Shown: positions 25,385-35,186 of the stretch, piece by piece
Layout: each line of letters begins with the position of its first letter
Position numbering within the stretch: position 1 is the stretch's first letter
NCBI RefSeq assembly: GCF_900215145.1
Contig: NZ_OBDO01000009.1
Span: forward strand, 62,001-126,000
Direction of reading: 5' to 3'
Length of the DNA stretch: 64,000 nt
Source: Geodermatophilus sabuli
GTDB lineage: Bacteria; Actinomycetota; Actinomycetes; Mycobacteriales; Geodermatophilaceae
Made by a program: the position numbers and the translations under genes
The notes under the pieces: generated by a model
The model's database searches: none
Told to the model about the DNA's origin: nothing
What the model saw: only the letters and a program-made list of their open reading frames with translations

Positions 25385-26065
25385 ATGAGTGCCCGCACCG
25401 GTGGCGGAACCGCGGTCCGGCGGCCCTCCCCCGCCCGATCCGGCAGCCGCCGCCCGGCGCGGCGACCGTCCCGGCGGCGGTCCGGCGCACGCCGGCCCGC
25501 GCCGCGGTCCCGCGGAGGTCGGCGGGCGCCCGCCCGGCGGGACGTCGCGGCCTGGGCGTGGCTGGCGGTCGTGGTGGCCGTGGCGCTCCTCGTGGCGCTG
25601 TCCTGGACCGCCTCGCGGGAGGAGACCGGCATGGCGACGGCGGAGTGCCGGCTGCCCGCCACCGGCGTCGAGCTCACCCGCGAGCAACTCGCCAACGCCC
25701 ACACCATCGCGCAGGTCGGCCGCGACCGCGGGCTGCCGGAGCGGGCCGTCGTCATCGCGCTGGCCACCGCGATGCAGGAGTCGACCCTGCGCAACCTCGA
25801 CTACGGCGACCGCGACTCCCTGGGTCTGTTCCAGCAGCGTCCCTCCCAGGGGTGGGGCACTCCCGCACAGGTGCAGGACCCCGTCTACTCGGCCGGCATC
25901 TTCTACGACCGCCTCGTGCGGGTGCCGAACTGGGACGGCATGCGGCTGACCGACGCCAGCCAGCTCGTGCAGCGCAGCGGCTTCCCCGAGGCCTACCAGA
26001 AGCACGAGGGCCTGGCCGTCGAGCTGGCCGCCGTCACGGCGAGCGGCGACTTCGCCTGCTCCTGA
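25385..26065 (+). CDS. Membrane-anchored lysozyme-like protein
   Basis: A 226-residue protein. The first 52 residues are strongly basic (Arg-rich), followed by one helix (about residues 54-74), so the rest lies outside the membrane. The extracellular domain has the transglycosylase-like pattern AMQESTLRNLDYGDRDSLGLFQQRPSQGWGT, given here in outline as a Glu-Ser pair, a Leu-Phe-Gln-Gln block and a Trp-Gly. The probable catalytic Glu is in MQEST (near residue 133). Such domains occur in many actinobacterial cell-wall proteins. Substrate cleavage is not shown. ATG 25385 is the start; no operon. Confidence 0.75.
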   Translation: MSARTGGGTAVRRPSPARSGSRRPARRPSRRRSGARRPAPRSRGGRRAPARRDVAAWAWLAVVVAVALLVALSWTASREETGMATAECRLPATGVELTREQLANAHTIAQVGRDRGLPERAVVIALATAMQESTLRNLDYGDRDSLGLFQQRPSQGWGTPAQVQDPVYSAGIFYDRLVRVPNWDGMRLTDASQLVQRSGFPEAYQKHEGLAVELAAVTASGDFACS

Positions 26066-26113
26066 CCCGGCCGGGCGACCCGGGCACCCGGCGGGCCCGC
26101 GGTGACGACGGCC

Positions 26114-27013
26114 TCATCCGCCCGTGTCGCTGAGCGCCTCCGCCAGCGCCAGGACGTCGTCATCGCGCCGGCCGTGGTCCTGCGCCGTCCACACCGCCGC
26201 GACCGTCGCGCTGACGAACCCCCATGCCCGCACCCGGGCCGCCGGCACCCGGAGACCGGCAGCGAGCAGCGCCACCCGGCGGTCCAGCAGGTCCCGGAGG
26301 CCGGGGACGGTGGCCCAGGCCCGCGGCGGGTTCAGCAGGGCCGTCCCGGCGTCGAGCGCGGGCTCTCCCCACACGCCGTGCGGGTCGATGGCCACCCAGC
26401 CGCCGACGTCCCGCAGCACGTTGGCCGCGTGGAGGTCACCGTGGCAGAGGACCGGAGCGGCGGCGCTGTCGAGCAGTCGCTCCAGCACCCCGGCCGCACG
26501 GTCGGTGAGCGCGGCAGGCACGAGCGGTGAGCCGGCGCGGAGGAGGGCGACGCGGCGGCGGCTGTCGGGCACACCGTCCGGTCGCGCGGCGCGAGTTCCG
26601 TGCAGCCGCCGCGCCACCGCCGCCAGCACCGGGAACGCCCGTTCGTCGGGCAGGGTGCAGAGATCCGTGCCCGGGCGTGCGGCGCGCACCAGCAGCGCCA
26701 TCGTGCCCCCGTGGTCGGGCTCGGCCGCGAGCAGGTCGACCGCCCCCTGCCCCTGCCAGGCGGCCAGCGTCACCGCCTCCTGCGCCAGGGCCCCGGACAG
26801 CCCCAGTTTGAGGACGACGACGGCCCCGTCGACCCGCACCGCCGGCGCCACCCAGTGGTACGAGGCCGGGTACGGCGGCCCCACGTCGAGGCCCCACCGG
26901 GCCGCGGCCCTCTCGACCGCCGCAGGCAGGGTGGCGCACCAGGCCCGTCCCGCGTCGCCGTGGAGGTCGCCCATCGCTGCGACCAGCGCGGGCGGGACCA
27001 CGACCGGCGGCAT
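26114..27013 (-). CDS. Aminoglycoside/hydroxyurea phosphotransferase-like kinase
   Basis: A 299-residue kinase-fold protein related to the APH(6)/hydroxyurea phosphotransferase family. The catalytic loop CHGDLHAANVL (Asp as base) and the metal motif IDPHGVWGEPALD are present, as is the lysine of the ATP site in VVVLKLG. Resistance function is not implied: chromosomal members are common and their substrates mostly unknown. ATG 27013 lies 10 bases after the dapC stop, so it is cotranscribed with fdxA and dapC. Confidence 0.82.
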   Translation of the reverse strand: MPPVVVPPALVAAMGDLHGDAGRAWCATLPAAVERAAARWGLDVGPPYPASYHWVAPAVRVDGAVVVLKLGLSGALAQEAVTLAAWQGQGAVDLLAAEPDHGGTMALLVRAARPGTDLCTLPDERAFPVLAAVARRLHGTRAARPDGVPDSRRRVALLRAGSPLVPAALTDRAAGVLERLLDSAAAPVLCHGDLHAANVLRDVGGWVAIDPHGVWGEPALDAGTALLNPPRAWATVPGLRDLLDRRVALLAAGLRVPAARVRAWGFVSATVAAVWTAQDHGRRDDDVLALAEALSDTGG

Positions 27014-27023
27014 CCCGAGGGGC

Positions 27024-28145
27024 TCAGCCCGCCAGGCGCTCGACGGCCGTGGCGATCCGCTCGTCGATGGCGGTGAGCGCCATGCGGACGTGCTGCGCAC
27101 CGGCCGGGCCGTAGAAGGACCCCGGCGCAGCCACGATCCCGAGCCCGGCCAGCCAGTCGATCGTCGTCCAGCAGTCCTCGTCGCGGGTGACCCACAGGTA
27201 GAGCCCGGCCTCGGAGTGGTCGATGCGCGCCCCGGCGCCCCGGACGGCGGCGGCCAGCTGCTCGCGGCGGGCCCGGTAGCGCTCCCGCTGGGCGTCGACG
27301 TGCGCGTCGTCGGCGAGGCCCGCGGTCATGGCCACCTGCACCGGCGTGGGCACCAGCAGGCCCAGGTGGCGGCGGACCTCCCACACGGTGCGGACCAGCG
27401 CCGGGTCGCCCGACAGCAGCCCGGCGCGGTAGCCCGCGGCCGTCGACTGCTTGGACAGCGAGTGCACCGCGAGCAGGCCGCTGTGGTCGGCGCCGGCCAC
27501 GTCGGGGTGCAGCAGCGAGCGGGGCTCGACGTCCCAGCCCAGGGTGATGTAGCACTCGTCGGCGATCACGGGGATGCCGTGCGCCCGGCCCCACTCCACC
27601 CAGGCCCGCAGCTGGTCGTCGGTCAGGACCCGGCCGTGCGGGTTGCCCGGGGAGTTCAGCCAGGCCAGGACGACGCCGGTCGCGTCGGCCGGCGGCGTGT
27701 CGGTGCGCCGCACCGCGAGCCCGGCCAGGACCGCACCGACCTCGTAGGTGGGGTAGGCCACCTCGGGTACCAGCACCGTGCCGCCACCCCGCAGGCCCAG
27801 CATCGTGGGCAGCAGCGCGACCAGTTCCTTCGAGCCCACGGTGGGGATGACGGACGGGTCGGTGCCGAGCGGGTCGGCCACCTGCACGCCGAGCCGACGC
27901 CGCAACCACGCCGCCGCCGCCGTGCGCAGGGCGGCGGTGCCCAGGGCCGTCGGGTAGCCGGGGGCGTTGCCCGCGCCGGCGAGCGCGGTGGCCAGCACCT
28001 CAGGGGTGTCGTCGACCGGCGTCCCGATGGAGAGGTCGACGACGCCCCCGGGGTGTTTCGCGGCCTTGGCCCGCGCGGCGACGAGGGAGTCCCAGGGGAA
28101 GTCCGGCAGCCGGCCGGCCGGCGTCCCCGTGACGGTGGTCGTCAG
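27024..28145 (-). CDS. dapC: Succinyldiaminopimelate transaminase
   Basis: PLP-dependent class I/II aminotransferase making N-succinyl-LL-DAP. PLP-site motifs are NSPGNPHG, the ADECY block, and SLSKQSTAAGYRAG with the Schiff-base lysine. It has 373 residues from a CTG at 28145. The conserved N-terminal PDFPWDSLVAARAKA begins about 12 residues after that CTG. No ATG, GTG or TTG lies between the ferredoxin gene and this block. CTG overlaps the ferredoxin TGA as CTGA, in the manner of the ATGA/GTGA overlaps elsewhere in the window. A CTG start is therefore my inference. Confidence 0.9.
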   Translation of the reverse strand: MTTTVTGTPAGRLPDFPWDSLVAARAKAAKHPGGVVDLSIGTPVDDTPEVLATALAGAGNAPGYPTALGTAALRTAAAAWLRRRLGVQVADPLGTDPSVIPTVGSKELVALLPTMLGLRGGGTVLVPEVAYPTYEVGAVLAGLAVRRTDTPPADATGVVLAWLNSPGNPHGRVLTDDQLRAWVEWGRAHGIPVIADECYITLGWDVEPRSLLHPDVAGADHSGLLAVHSLSKQSTAAGYRAGLLSGDPALVRTVWEVRRHLGLLVPTPVQVAMTAGLADDAHVDAQRERYRARREQLAAAVRGAGARIDHSEAGLYLWVTRDEDCWTTIDWLAGLGIVAAPGSFYGPAGAQHVRMALTAIDERIATAVERLAG

Positions 28146-28468
28146 TGCCCTTCCGCCTGGGGCGGCAGCGCGGCCACGAGCGGGTGGTCCTTCCCGATCC
28201 TGCCGGTCTTCGCGGCACCGCCGGGGCTGCCCAGGTCGGAGAAGAACTCCACGTTGGCGTTGTAGAAGTCCTTCCACTTGTCCGGGACGTCGTCCTCGTA
28301 GTAGATGGCCTCCACCGGGCAGACCGGCTCGCACGCCCCGCAGTCCACGCACTCGTCGGGGTGGATGTAGAGCATCCGGTCGCCCTCGTAGATGCAGTCC
28401 ACCGGACACTCGTCGATGCACGCCTTGTCCAGGACGTCGACGCAGGCCTGGGTGATGACGTAGGTCAC
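28142..28468 (-). CDS. fdxA: Seven-iron ferredoxin
   Basis: A 108-residue soluble ferredoxin binding one [3Fe-4S] and one [4Fe-4S] cluster. The first motif has Cys9, Cys17 and Cys21 followed by ECPVDCIYEG. The second is CVDCGACEPVCPVEAIYYED. This is the FdxA type common in mycobacteria and streptomycetes, where it donates electrons to oxidoreductases. GTG 28468 has GGGAGGGA upstream. The stop overlaps the start of dapC; fdxA-dapC is a conserved actinobacterial pair. Confidence 0.95.
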   Translation of the reverse strand: MTYVITQACVDVLDKACIDECPVDCIYEGDRMLYIHPDECVDCGACEPVCPVEAIYYEDDVPDKWKDFYNANVEFFSDLGSPGGAAKTGRIGKDHPLVAALPPQAEGH

Positions 28469-28627
28469 GGGGGATCCCTCCCGGGGATGCGCAGCAGGGC
28501 ACTGGCTCGCGGGCCAGGCCGGTTGTATCGCTGCTCAGTATGGCGCGTGGTGCCCGGTCGGGGCGCGACGGGTGCGCGCCGGGGACCCGGGAGGACGACG
28601 CCGGGCCGGGCACCGCAGGATCGCGGC

Positions 28628-29374
28628 ATGGGACAGAGCCGCTCACCCCTGGACGTCGTCGGCCTGGAACGTGTCGCCGCCCGCGGCTGGCGGGGCTCCG
28701 AGGAGGCGGCGCTCGGCGAGTGGCTGCTGCGCGCCGGTGGCGGCTTCACGGGGCGGGCCAACTCGGTGCTGGTCGCGGGGGACCCGGGCCGCGCCCTGCC
28801 GAACGCGGTCGACGCCGTCACCGCCTGGTACCGCGAGCGCGGCCTGCGCCCCTGTGCCCAGCTGCCGGGCCGTCAGGCGCGGCCGGCCGACGCCGCCTTC
28901 GCCGCCGCCGGCTGGGAGCGCGACGAGGACGTCCTGGTGCTCACCGCCCCGCTGACCTCCGGGCCGGACGGCGGGGTGCCGGTCGACCTCTCCCCCACCC
29001 CGGACGACGCCTGGCTGGCCGGCTACCACCACCGCGGGCGTCCCCTGCCGCCCACGGCCCGCGCGGTGCTGACCAACGCCGAGGACGTCGTCTTCGCCTC
29101 GGTCCGCCTCGACGAGGGCCCGCTGGCCGCCGTCGCCCGGGGCGTGGTCACCGACGACTGGCTGGGCGTCGCCGCGGTCACCGTCGCCGAGGAGCACCGC
29201 CGGCGTGGCCTGGCCACCGCGGTCATGGCGGCGCTGCAGCGCTGGGGGGCCGAGCGCGGCGCCACCTGGGTCTACCTGCAGGTCACGTCGTCCAACGCCC
29301 CCGCCCGCGCGCTCTACCGCAGCGCCGGCTTCATCGAGCACCACCGGTACCACTACCGGTACGCCTCGGACTGA
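28628..29374 (+). CDS. GNAT family N-acetyltransferase
   Basis: A 248-residue protein with a C-terminal GNAT domain (about residues 150-248). The acetyl-CoA loop is EEHRRRGLATAVM and the closing segment is [15 protein letters not shown]. The N-terminal ~130 residues may be a degenerate second GNAT fold, suggested by the WLLRAGGGFTGRANSVL start found in other two-domain members. ATG 28628 is the start. The 3' end overlaps the convergent membrane protein gene by 44 bases. The substrate is unknown. Confidence 0.85.
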   Translation: MGQSRSPLDVVGLERVAARGWRGSEEAALGEWLLRAGGGFTGRANSVLVAGDPGRALPNAVDAVTAWYRERGLRPCAQLPGRQARPADAAFAAAGWERDEDVLVLTAPLTSGPDGGVPVDLSPTPDDAWLAGYHHRGRPLPPTARAVLTNAEDVVFASVRLDEGPLAAVARGVVTDDWLGVAAVTVAEEHRRRGLATAVMAALQRWGAERGATWVYLQVTSSNAPARALYRSAGFIEHHRYHYRYASD

Positions 29375-29750
29375 GCGACGCTGCGGCCAGCACGCGGCCG
29401 ACGGCGAACGCCGCGGCGACCACGCCGCAGAGCAGGAACGCCAGGTTGACCAGCCCGGTCGCGCCGCCGCCGGTCACCAGCAGGTCCCCCTCCGGACGGC
29501 GGATGCTGCCGGCCACCGCGACGGTGAGCCACACCAGCGCCGGCAGCGCCGCTACCAGCCGCGAGCCGGTGAGCCGGTGGGCCAGCGGCACCAGCAGCAG
29601 GTTGCCGGTCACGGCCGCCACCACCGACACCGGCACGAGGACGCCGGCCACGCGCAGCGGCAGCCAGAACACCTCGACCAGCGCCAGCCACGCCGCGGCC
29701 GCGACGACCAGCAGCCCCGCCCCGGCGCGCGCCCCGAGGCGCCGGCTCAT
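29331..29750 (-). CDS. Four-helix membrane protein downstream of mshB
   Basis: A 139-residue membrane protein with four predicted helices (about residues 8-30, 35-57, 65-82, 92-118) and a short Arg/Gly-rich tail. ATG 29750 overlaps the stop of mshB (ATGA), so it is coupled to the mycothiol gene. Similar small membrane genes often follow mshB in actinobacteria without known function. Its last codons overlap the end of the convergent GNAT gene. Confidence 0.7.
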   Translation of the reverse strand: MSRRLGARAGAGLLVVAAAAWLALVEVFWLPLRVAGVLVPVSVVAAVTGNLLLVPLAHRLTGSRLVAALPALVWLTVAVAGSIRRPEGDLLVTGGGATGLVNLAFLLCGVVAAAFAVGRVLAAASLSPRRTGSGTGGAR

Positions 29751-30643
29751 CCCGGCAGACCGGCGAACAGGTCGTCCTCCCAGCCGTGGGGGGCATCGCC
29801 GGCCGGCCCGCGCTCGCCCCGCACCAGGCGGTAGTACTCGGTGCCCAGCACCTCCAGACCCAGGTTGTTCGACAACGCGAAGAAGGGGCCGTCGACGGTG
29901 ATCTGGGTGGCGTGCGCGCGCATCGCGGCGTCCTTGCGGCCGGCGTGCGGACGGCCGTCGACCGCGGCGGTGACCACGTCGTCGGGGACCGCGAACGGCA
30001 CCTCGTCGAGGTCGCCCAGCGCCTGGAACGGGGAGTCCTCCCCCAGCGCGGCCATCGCCTCCACGCCCTTCCGCAGCACCGACCGCGGCATGCAGCACCA
30101 GTAGACCTTGGCGACGTCCCAGGCCGCGCCGAGGTCGGGCCGGTAGGAGGGGTCGGCGGCCCGCTCCACCGCGCCCATCGCGACCCGGTGCGCCTGGATG
30201 TGGTCGGGGTGGCCGTAGCCGCCGTTCTCGTCGTAGGTGACGACCACCTGCGGCCGGACCTCCCGGACGACGGCGACCGCGTGCGCCACGGCCTCGCCGA
30301 GGTCGGCGTTCCAGAACGCCCGCGGCTTCTGGTTGGCGGGGGTGCCCATCATCCCGGAGTCGCGGTAGCGCCCCGGCCCGCCCAGGAACCGCCAGTCGGT
30401 GACGCCGAGGGCCGCCATCGCCGCGCCCAGTTCACCGATCCGGAAGCCGCCCAGCTGGTCGGCGTGGTCGGGGGCCAACAGCTCCAGCTCGGGGACGAGC
30501 ACCTCGCCCTCCTCGCCCAGCGTGCAGGTGAGCAGGGTGACGCCAACCCCCTCGGCGACGTACCGCGCCATGGTGGCGCCGTTGTTGATCGTCTCGTCGT
30601 CGGGGTGGGCGTGCACGAGCAGCATGCGGCGGTCAGCGGTCAC
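29747..30643 (-). CDS. mshB: Mycothiol biosynthesis deacetylase
   Basis: Zinc deacetylase that converts GlcNAc-inositol to GlcN-inositol, the second step to mycothiol, the actinobacterial redox thiol. It has 298 residues from GTG 30643. The zinc motif HAHPDDE is near residue 12 and the second ligand group is [26 protein letters not shown] is also family-typical. The promoter must lie in or next to the 86-bp tandem repeat just upstream. The downstream membrane gene is coupled. Its presence firmly places the organism in the Actinomycetota. Confidence 0.95.
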   Translation of the reverse strand: MTADRRMLLVHAHPDDETINNGATMARYVAEGVGVTLLTCTLGEEGEVLVPELELLAPDHADQLGGFRIGELGAAMAALGVTDWRFLGGPGRYRDSGMMGTPANQKPRAFWNADLGEAVAHAVAVVREVRPQVVVTYDENGGYGHPDHIQAHRVAMGAVERAADPSYRPDLGAAWDVAKVYWCCMPRSVLRKGVEAMAALGEDSPFQALGDLDEVPFAVPDDVVTAAVDGRPHAGRKDAAMRAHATQITVDGPFFALSNNLGLEVLGTEYYRLVRGERGPAGDAPHGWEDDLFAGLPG

Positions 30644-30690
30644 GAGAGGGCATTCTCCCCGGAGCACACGAGCCGGGGACGCGCACCTGC

Positions 30691-31034
30691 GGTGTCGTGC
30701 CCGAGTGGGCCCCGGAGGGGTCCGCGAAGGGTGCGGCGGCCGGGCTCAGCGCGAGCCGGGGACGGCACGTGGCCGCGGTGTCGTGCCCGAGTGGGCCCCG
30801 GAGGGGTCCGCGAAGGGTGCGGCGGCCGGGCTCAGCGCGAGCCGGGGACGGCACGTGGCCGCGGTGTCGTGCCCGAGTGGGCCCCGGAGGGGTCCGCGAA
30901 GGGTGCGGCGGCCGGGCTCAGCGCGAGCCGGGGACGGCACGTGGCCGCGGTGTCGTGCCCGAGTGGGCCCCGGAGGGGTCCGCGAAGGGTGCGGCGGCCG
31001 GGCTCAGCGCGAGCCGGGGACGGCACGTGGCCGC
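30691..31034. repeat. 86-bp tandem repeat, four perfect copies
   Basis: Units start at 30691, 30777, 30863 and 30949 and appear identical. A decayed partial unit precedes them from about 30667 and the first ten bases of a fifth unit follow at 31035. Each unit contains short inverted repeats (GGCTC/GAGCC and GGCACG/CGTGCC). The 424 bases between mshB and the peptide ABC operon hold only this array. It covers the mshB upstream region and the end of the ABC operon. Confidence 0.93.
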
Positions 31035-31067
31035 GGTGTCGTCCGGTAGGACGACGGTGTCATCGCC

Positions 31068-32124
31068 TCACTCCACGTCCACCGGGACGACCGTGCGGGC
31101 CTCGGCGAAGTGGCACGCCGACGGGTGCCCCTGGCCGCGGTCCACCAGCGCGGGCGCCTCCTGGGCGCAGATGTCCTGCGCCTTCCAGCACCGGGTGCGG
31201 AACCGGCAGCCCGAGGGTGGGTCCGCCGGGCTGGGGACGTCGCCCTGCAGCAGGATGCGGTCCTTCTGGCCCCGCAGGTGCGGCTCGTGCAACGGCACCG
31301 AGGACAGCAGCGCCTGCGTGTACGGGTGCGACGGCGCGGTGTAGACCTGCTCGTCGGTGCCCTCCTCGACGATGCTGCCGAGGTACATGACCGCGACGCG
31401 GTCGGAGATGTGCCGCACCACCGACAGGTCGTGGGCGATGAACAGGTAGGAGAGGCCGAACTCGTCCTGCAGGTCCTCGAGCAGGTTGACCACCTGCGCC
31501 TGCACCGAGACGTCGAGGGCCGACACCGGCTCGTCGCAGACGATGATCTCCGGCCGCAGCGCCAGGGCCCGGGCGATGCCGATGCGCTGCCGCTGGCCAC
31601 CGGAGAACTGGTGCGGGTAGCGGTTGACGTAGTCGGGGTTGAGGCCGACCCGGTCGAGCAGCTCCTGGGTGCGCTGCAGCCGGCCCTTCTTCGGGGCGAC
31701 GTCGGCGTGCACGGACCAGCCCTCGGCGACGATGTCACCCACGGTCATCCGCGGGTTCAGCGACGCGTACGGGTCCTGGAAGATGATCTGCACCTCGCGG
31801 CGGTACTCCTTCAGCGCGCGGCCGCCCATCTTCGCGACGTCCCGGCCCTTGTAGAGGATCGACCCCGCGGTCGGCTTCTCCAGGGCGACCAGCAGCTTGG
31901 ACACCGTCGACTTGCCGCAGCCGGACTCGCCGACCAGGCCGACGGTCTCCCCGCGGTGCATCGTCAGGTTGACGCCGTCCACGGCACGGACGTGGCCGAC
32001 GGTCCGCTTGAACAGGACGCCCTGGGTGAGCGGGAAGTGCTTCTGCAGGTCACGGACCTCCAGCAGCGTCTCGCCGATGGCACCGCGCAGGGCGCCGCTC
32101 GCGGCCGTGGCGCCGGTCGTGGAC

Positions 32125-32132
<8 letters not shown>
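31068..32132 (-). CDS. dppF: Peptide ABC transporter ATP-binding protein (DppF/OppF type)
   Basis: Second ATPase of a peptide/nickel-type importer, 354 residues. Walker A is GESGCGKST, the signature is QFSGGQRQR, Walker B is [12 protein letters not shown], and the switch histidine is in IAHDLS. The C-terminal oligopeptide-type extension has [14 protein letters not shown] with cysteines, as in DppF and OppF. Its start lies 8 bases inside dppD. It is the last gene of the leftward operon, which ends next to the 86-bp repeats. Confidence 0.93.
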
Positions 32133-33173
<1,041 letters not shown>

Positions 33174-33177
<4 letters not shown>

Positions 33178-34124
33178 GCGCGCTGCCTCGGGTCGAGGGC
33201 GTCGCGCAGGGCGTCGCCCATCATGATGAACGCCATCACGGTCAGGGTCAGGACGATGCTGGGGAACAGCACCAGGTGCGGCGCGGTGCGCAGCAGGGAC
33301 TGACCCGCCTCGATCTGCAGCCCCCAGGAGATGGCCGGCCGCTGCAGGCCGACCCCCAGGAAGGTCAGCGTCGCCTCCGCGGCGATGAGCACGCCGATGG
33401 TGATGGTCGTGTAGACCAGCACCGGCGCGATCGCGTTGGGGAGGATGTGCCGCACCAGGATGCGCCCGTTGGACGCCCCCATCGCGCGGGCCGCGGCGAC
33501 GTAGTCCGAGCTCTTCACGGCGATCACCTGCGAGCGCACCAGCCGCATCGCCGTCATCCACCCGAACAGGGCCAGCGCGATGGCCACGGCGGTCACACCC
33601 CGGCCCAGGGTCCCGGTCCGGAGGACGACGAGGGCGCCGAGCACCAGCGGCAGCGCGTAGAAGATGTCGGTGATCCGGGACAGCAGGCTGTCGGTGAGCC
33701 CGCCGTAGAACCCGGCGATCGCCCCCACGACGACGCCCAGCAGCAGCACCACGAGGACGGCGAGCACACCGATGATGAGCGAGTTGCGGGCGCCGTAGAC
33801 GACGTTGGCCAGGTAGTCGCAGCCCTGCTGATCGAAGCCGAACCAGTGGCCGGCCGACGGCTTCTGCTGGCTGTTGGACAGGCTGCACTCGCGCGGGTCC
33901 ACGCCGCGCGCGAACACCTGCGGCAGGAGGGCCATCGCCAGGAAGACCAGCATCAGCAGGCCGCCGATCCAGAACAGCGGGTTGCGCTTGAGGTCCTTCC
34001 AGGCGTCGCTCCACAGACTGTTCTGACGTGCGTCGGTGGCGTCGACCGACGGGCTGGCCAGGCCGGTGGTGGTGCCGGCCTCCACCTCGTCGTGCCGCAG
34101 GTCGGCCTGCTGCTGGTCAGTCAT
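33174..34124 (-). CDS. dppC: Peptide ABC transporter permease (DppC type)
   Basis: A 316-residue permease with a long hydrophilic N-terminus (about 45 residues), one leading helix, then the BPD domain with five further helices. A long periplasmic loop after helix 1 is typical of DppC/OppC. The EAA-like loop that contacts the ATPases is SDYVAAARAMGASNGRILVRHILPN (positions about 190-215). It overlaps dppB by 8 bases and dppD by 4. Confidence 0.92.
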
Positions 34125-35040
34125 AACGGATCCTCGGGTCGAGGACGGCGTAGAGCACGTCGACGACCAGGTTGAAGAAGATGAAGAAGAACACCATCAG
34201 CGTGACGATCCCGACGACGACGGCGCCCTCCTGGGCGCGCACCGCGTCGAAGATGGCGCGGCCGATCCCGGGCAGGTTGAACACTGACTCGGTGACGATC
34301 GCCCCGCCCATCAAGGTGCCGATGTCGGCGCCGATGAAGGTGACGACCGGGATCAGGCTGTTGCGCAGGGTGTGCCGGACGATGACCGTCCGCCTGGGCA
34401 GCCCCTTGGCCTTCGCCGTCCGCACGTAGTCGGCGCGCATGTTCTCGGCGACGCTGGTGCGGGTCAGCCGAGCCACGTAGGCCAGCGAGCCCGCGGCCAG
34501 CACCAGGCCAGGGAGCACGAAGCTGTACCAGCCCTCTCCGATGCCGGAGATCGGGAACCAGCCCAGTTGCAGGCCGAAGACGAACTGGGCCACGAAGGCG
34601 AGCACGAGGATCGGGACGGACACGACGATCGTGCTCGAGACCAGCACGACGTTGTCCAGGAAGCCGTTGCGCCGGATACCGGCGAGGACGCCCGCGATGA
34701 TGCCGATGACGGCCTCGAACAGGATCGCGACCACGGCCAGCTGGATGGTCACCGGCAGCCGCTGCTCGATCGTGTCGAGCACCTCGCGGCCGCGGAAGTC
34801 GGTGCCGAAGTCCCCTTGCAGCAGGTCGCCGACGTACTTGGCGTACTGGACGACCAGGGGGTCGTCCAGGTTGTACTCGTCCCGCAGCTGGGCGACGACG
34901 GCGGGGGCCAGCGGGCGGTCACCGCCGAGAGCCCGGATCGGGTCGCCCGGGAGGGCGTACACCATCGCGAAGATCAGGAACGAGGCCCCGATCAGGACCG
35001 GGATGGTGAGCAACAGTCGGCGCGCGACGTAGCGGCCCAT
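34117..35040 (-). CDS. dppB: Peptide ABC transporter permease (DppB type)
   Basis: A 307-residue permease with six helices. Helix 1 starts RLLLTIPVLIGASFLIF. A substrate-side loop with GDPIRALGGDRPL and the EAA loop ADYVRTAKAKGLPRRTVIVRH (near residue 205) are characteristic of DppB/OppB. ATG 35040 gives the family's usual MGRYVARRL start. It lies 146 bases after the binding-protein gene, behind a strong hairpin. Confidence 0.93.
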   Translation of the reverse strand: MGRYVARRLLLTIPVLIGASFLIFAMVYALPGDPIRALGGDRPLAPAVVAQLRDEYNLDDPLVVQYAKYVGDLLQGDFGTDFRGREVLDTIEQRLPVTIQLAVVAILFEAVIGIIAGVLAGIRRNGFLDNVVLVSSTIVVSVPILVLAFVAQFVFGLQLGWFPISGIGEGWYSFVLPGLVLAAGSLAYVARLTRTSVAENMRADYVRTAKAKGLPRRTVIVRHTLRNSLIPVVTFIGADIGTLMGGAIVTESVFNLPGIGRAIFDAVRAQEGAVVVGIVTLMVFFFIFFNLVVDVLYAVLDPRIRYD

Positions 35041-35117
35041 GTTCCCCCTCGGTTGTGAGCGCCGGGCGCAGGTGCGGTCGGCGCCGGTTCCATCGTGCCC
35101 GGTACGGGGCACGTGCG

Positions 35118-35160
35118 CCGCCGGGGGCGGCTGTCCAGGATCGGACAGCGCCCCCGGCGG
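35118..35160 (-). terminator. Strong hairpin between the binding-protein and dppB genes
   Basis: Arms at 35118-35136 and 35143-35160 pair over 18 bases with one bulged G (CCGCCGGGGGC...GGCTGTCC) and a 6-base loop. It lies between dppA and dppB inside one operon. It probably stops part of the transcripts or protects the 3' end of dppA mRNA, so that binding protein exceeds permease. Confidence 0.7.
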
Positions 35161-35186
35161 GTGGTGCGGGTCCTGCTAGGGGGTCG

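Noticed and set aside
26114-27013. Acquired antibiotic-resistance gene
   Set aside because: The kinase is embedded in a conserved fdxA-dapC operon with normal base composition; only family resemblance supports resistance.
30691-31034. CRISPR array
   Set aside because: Units are contiguous with no variable spacers and no cas genes are nearby.
30697-31344. Repetitive protein encoded by the 86-bp array
   Set aside because: 86 is not a multiple of three, so the unit cycles through frames and all strands stay open by composition; no ribosome-binding site or known repeat family.
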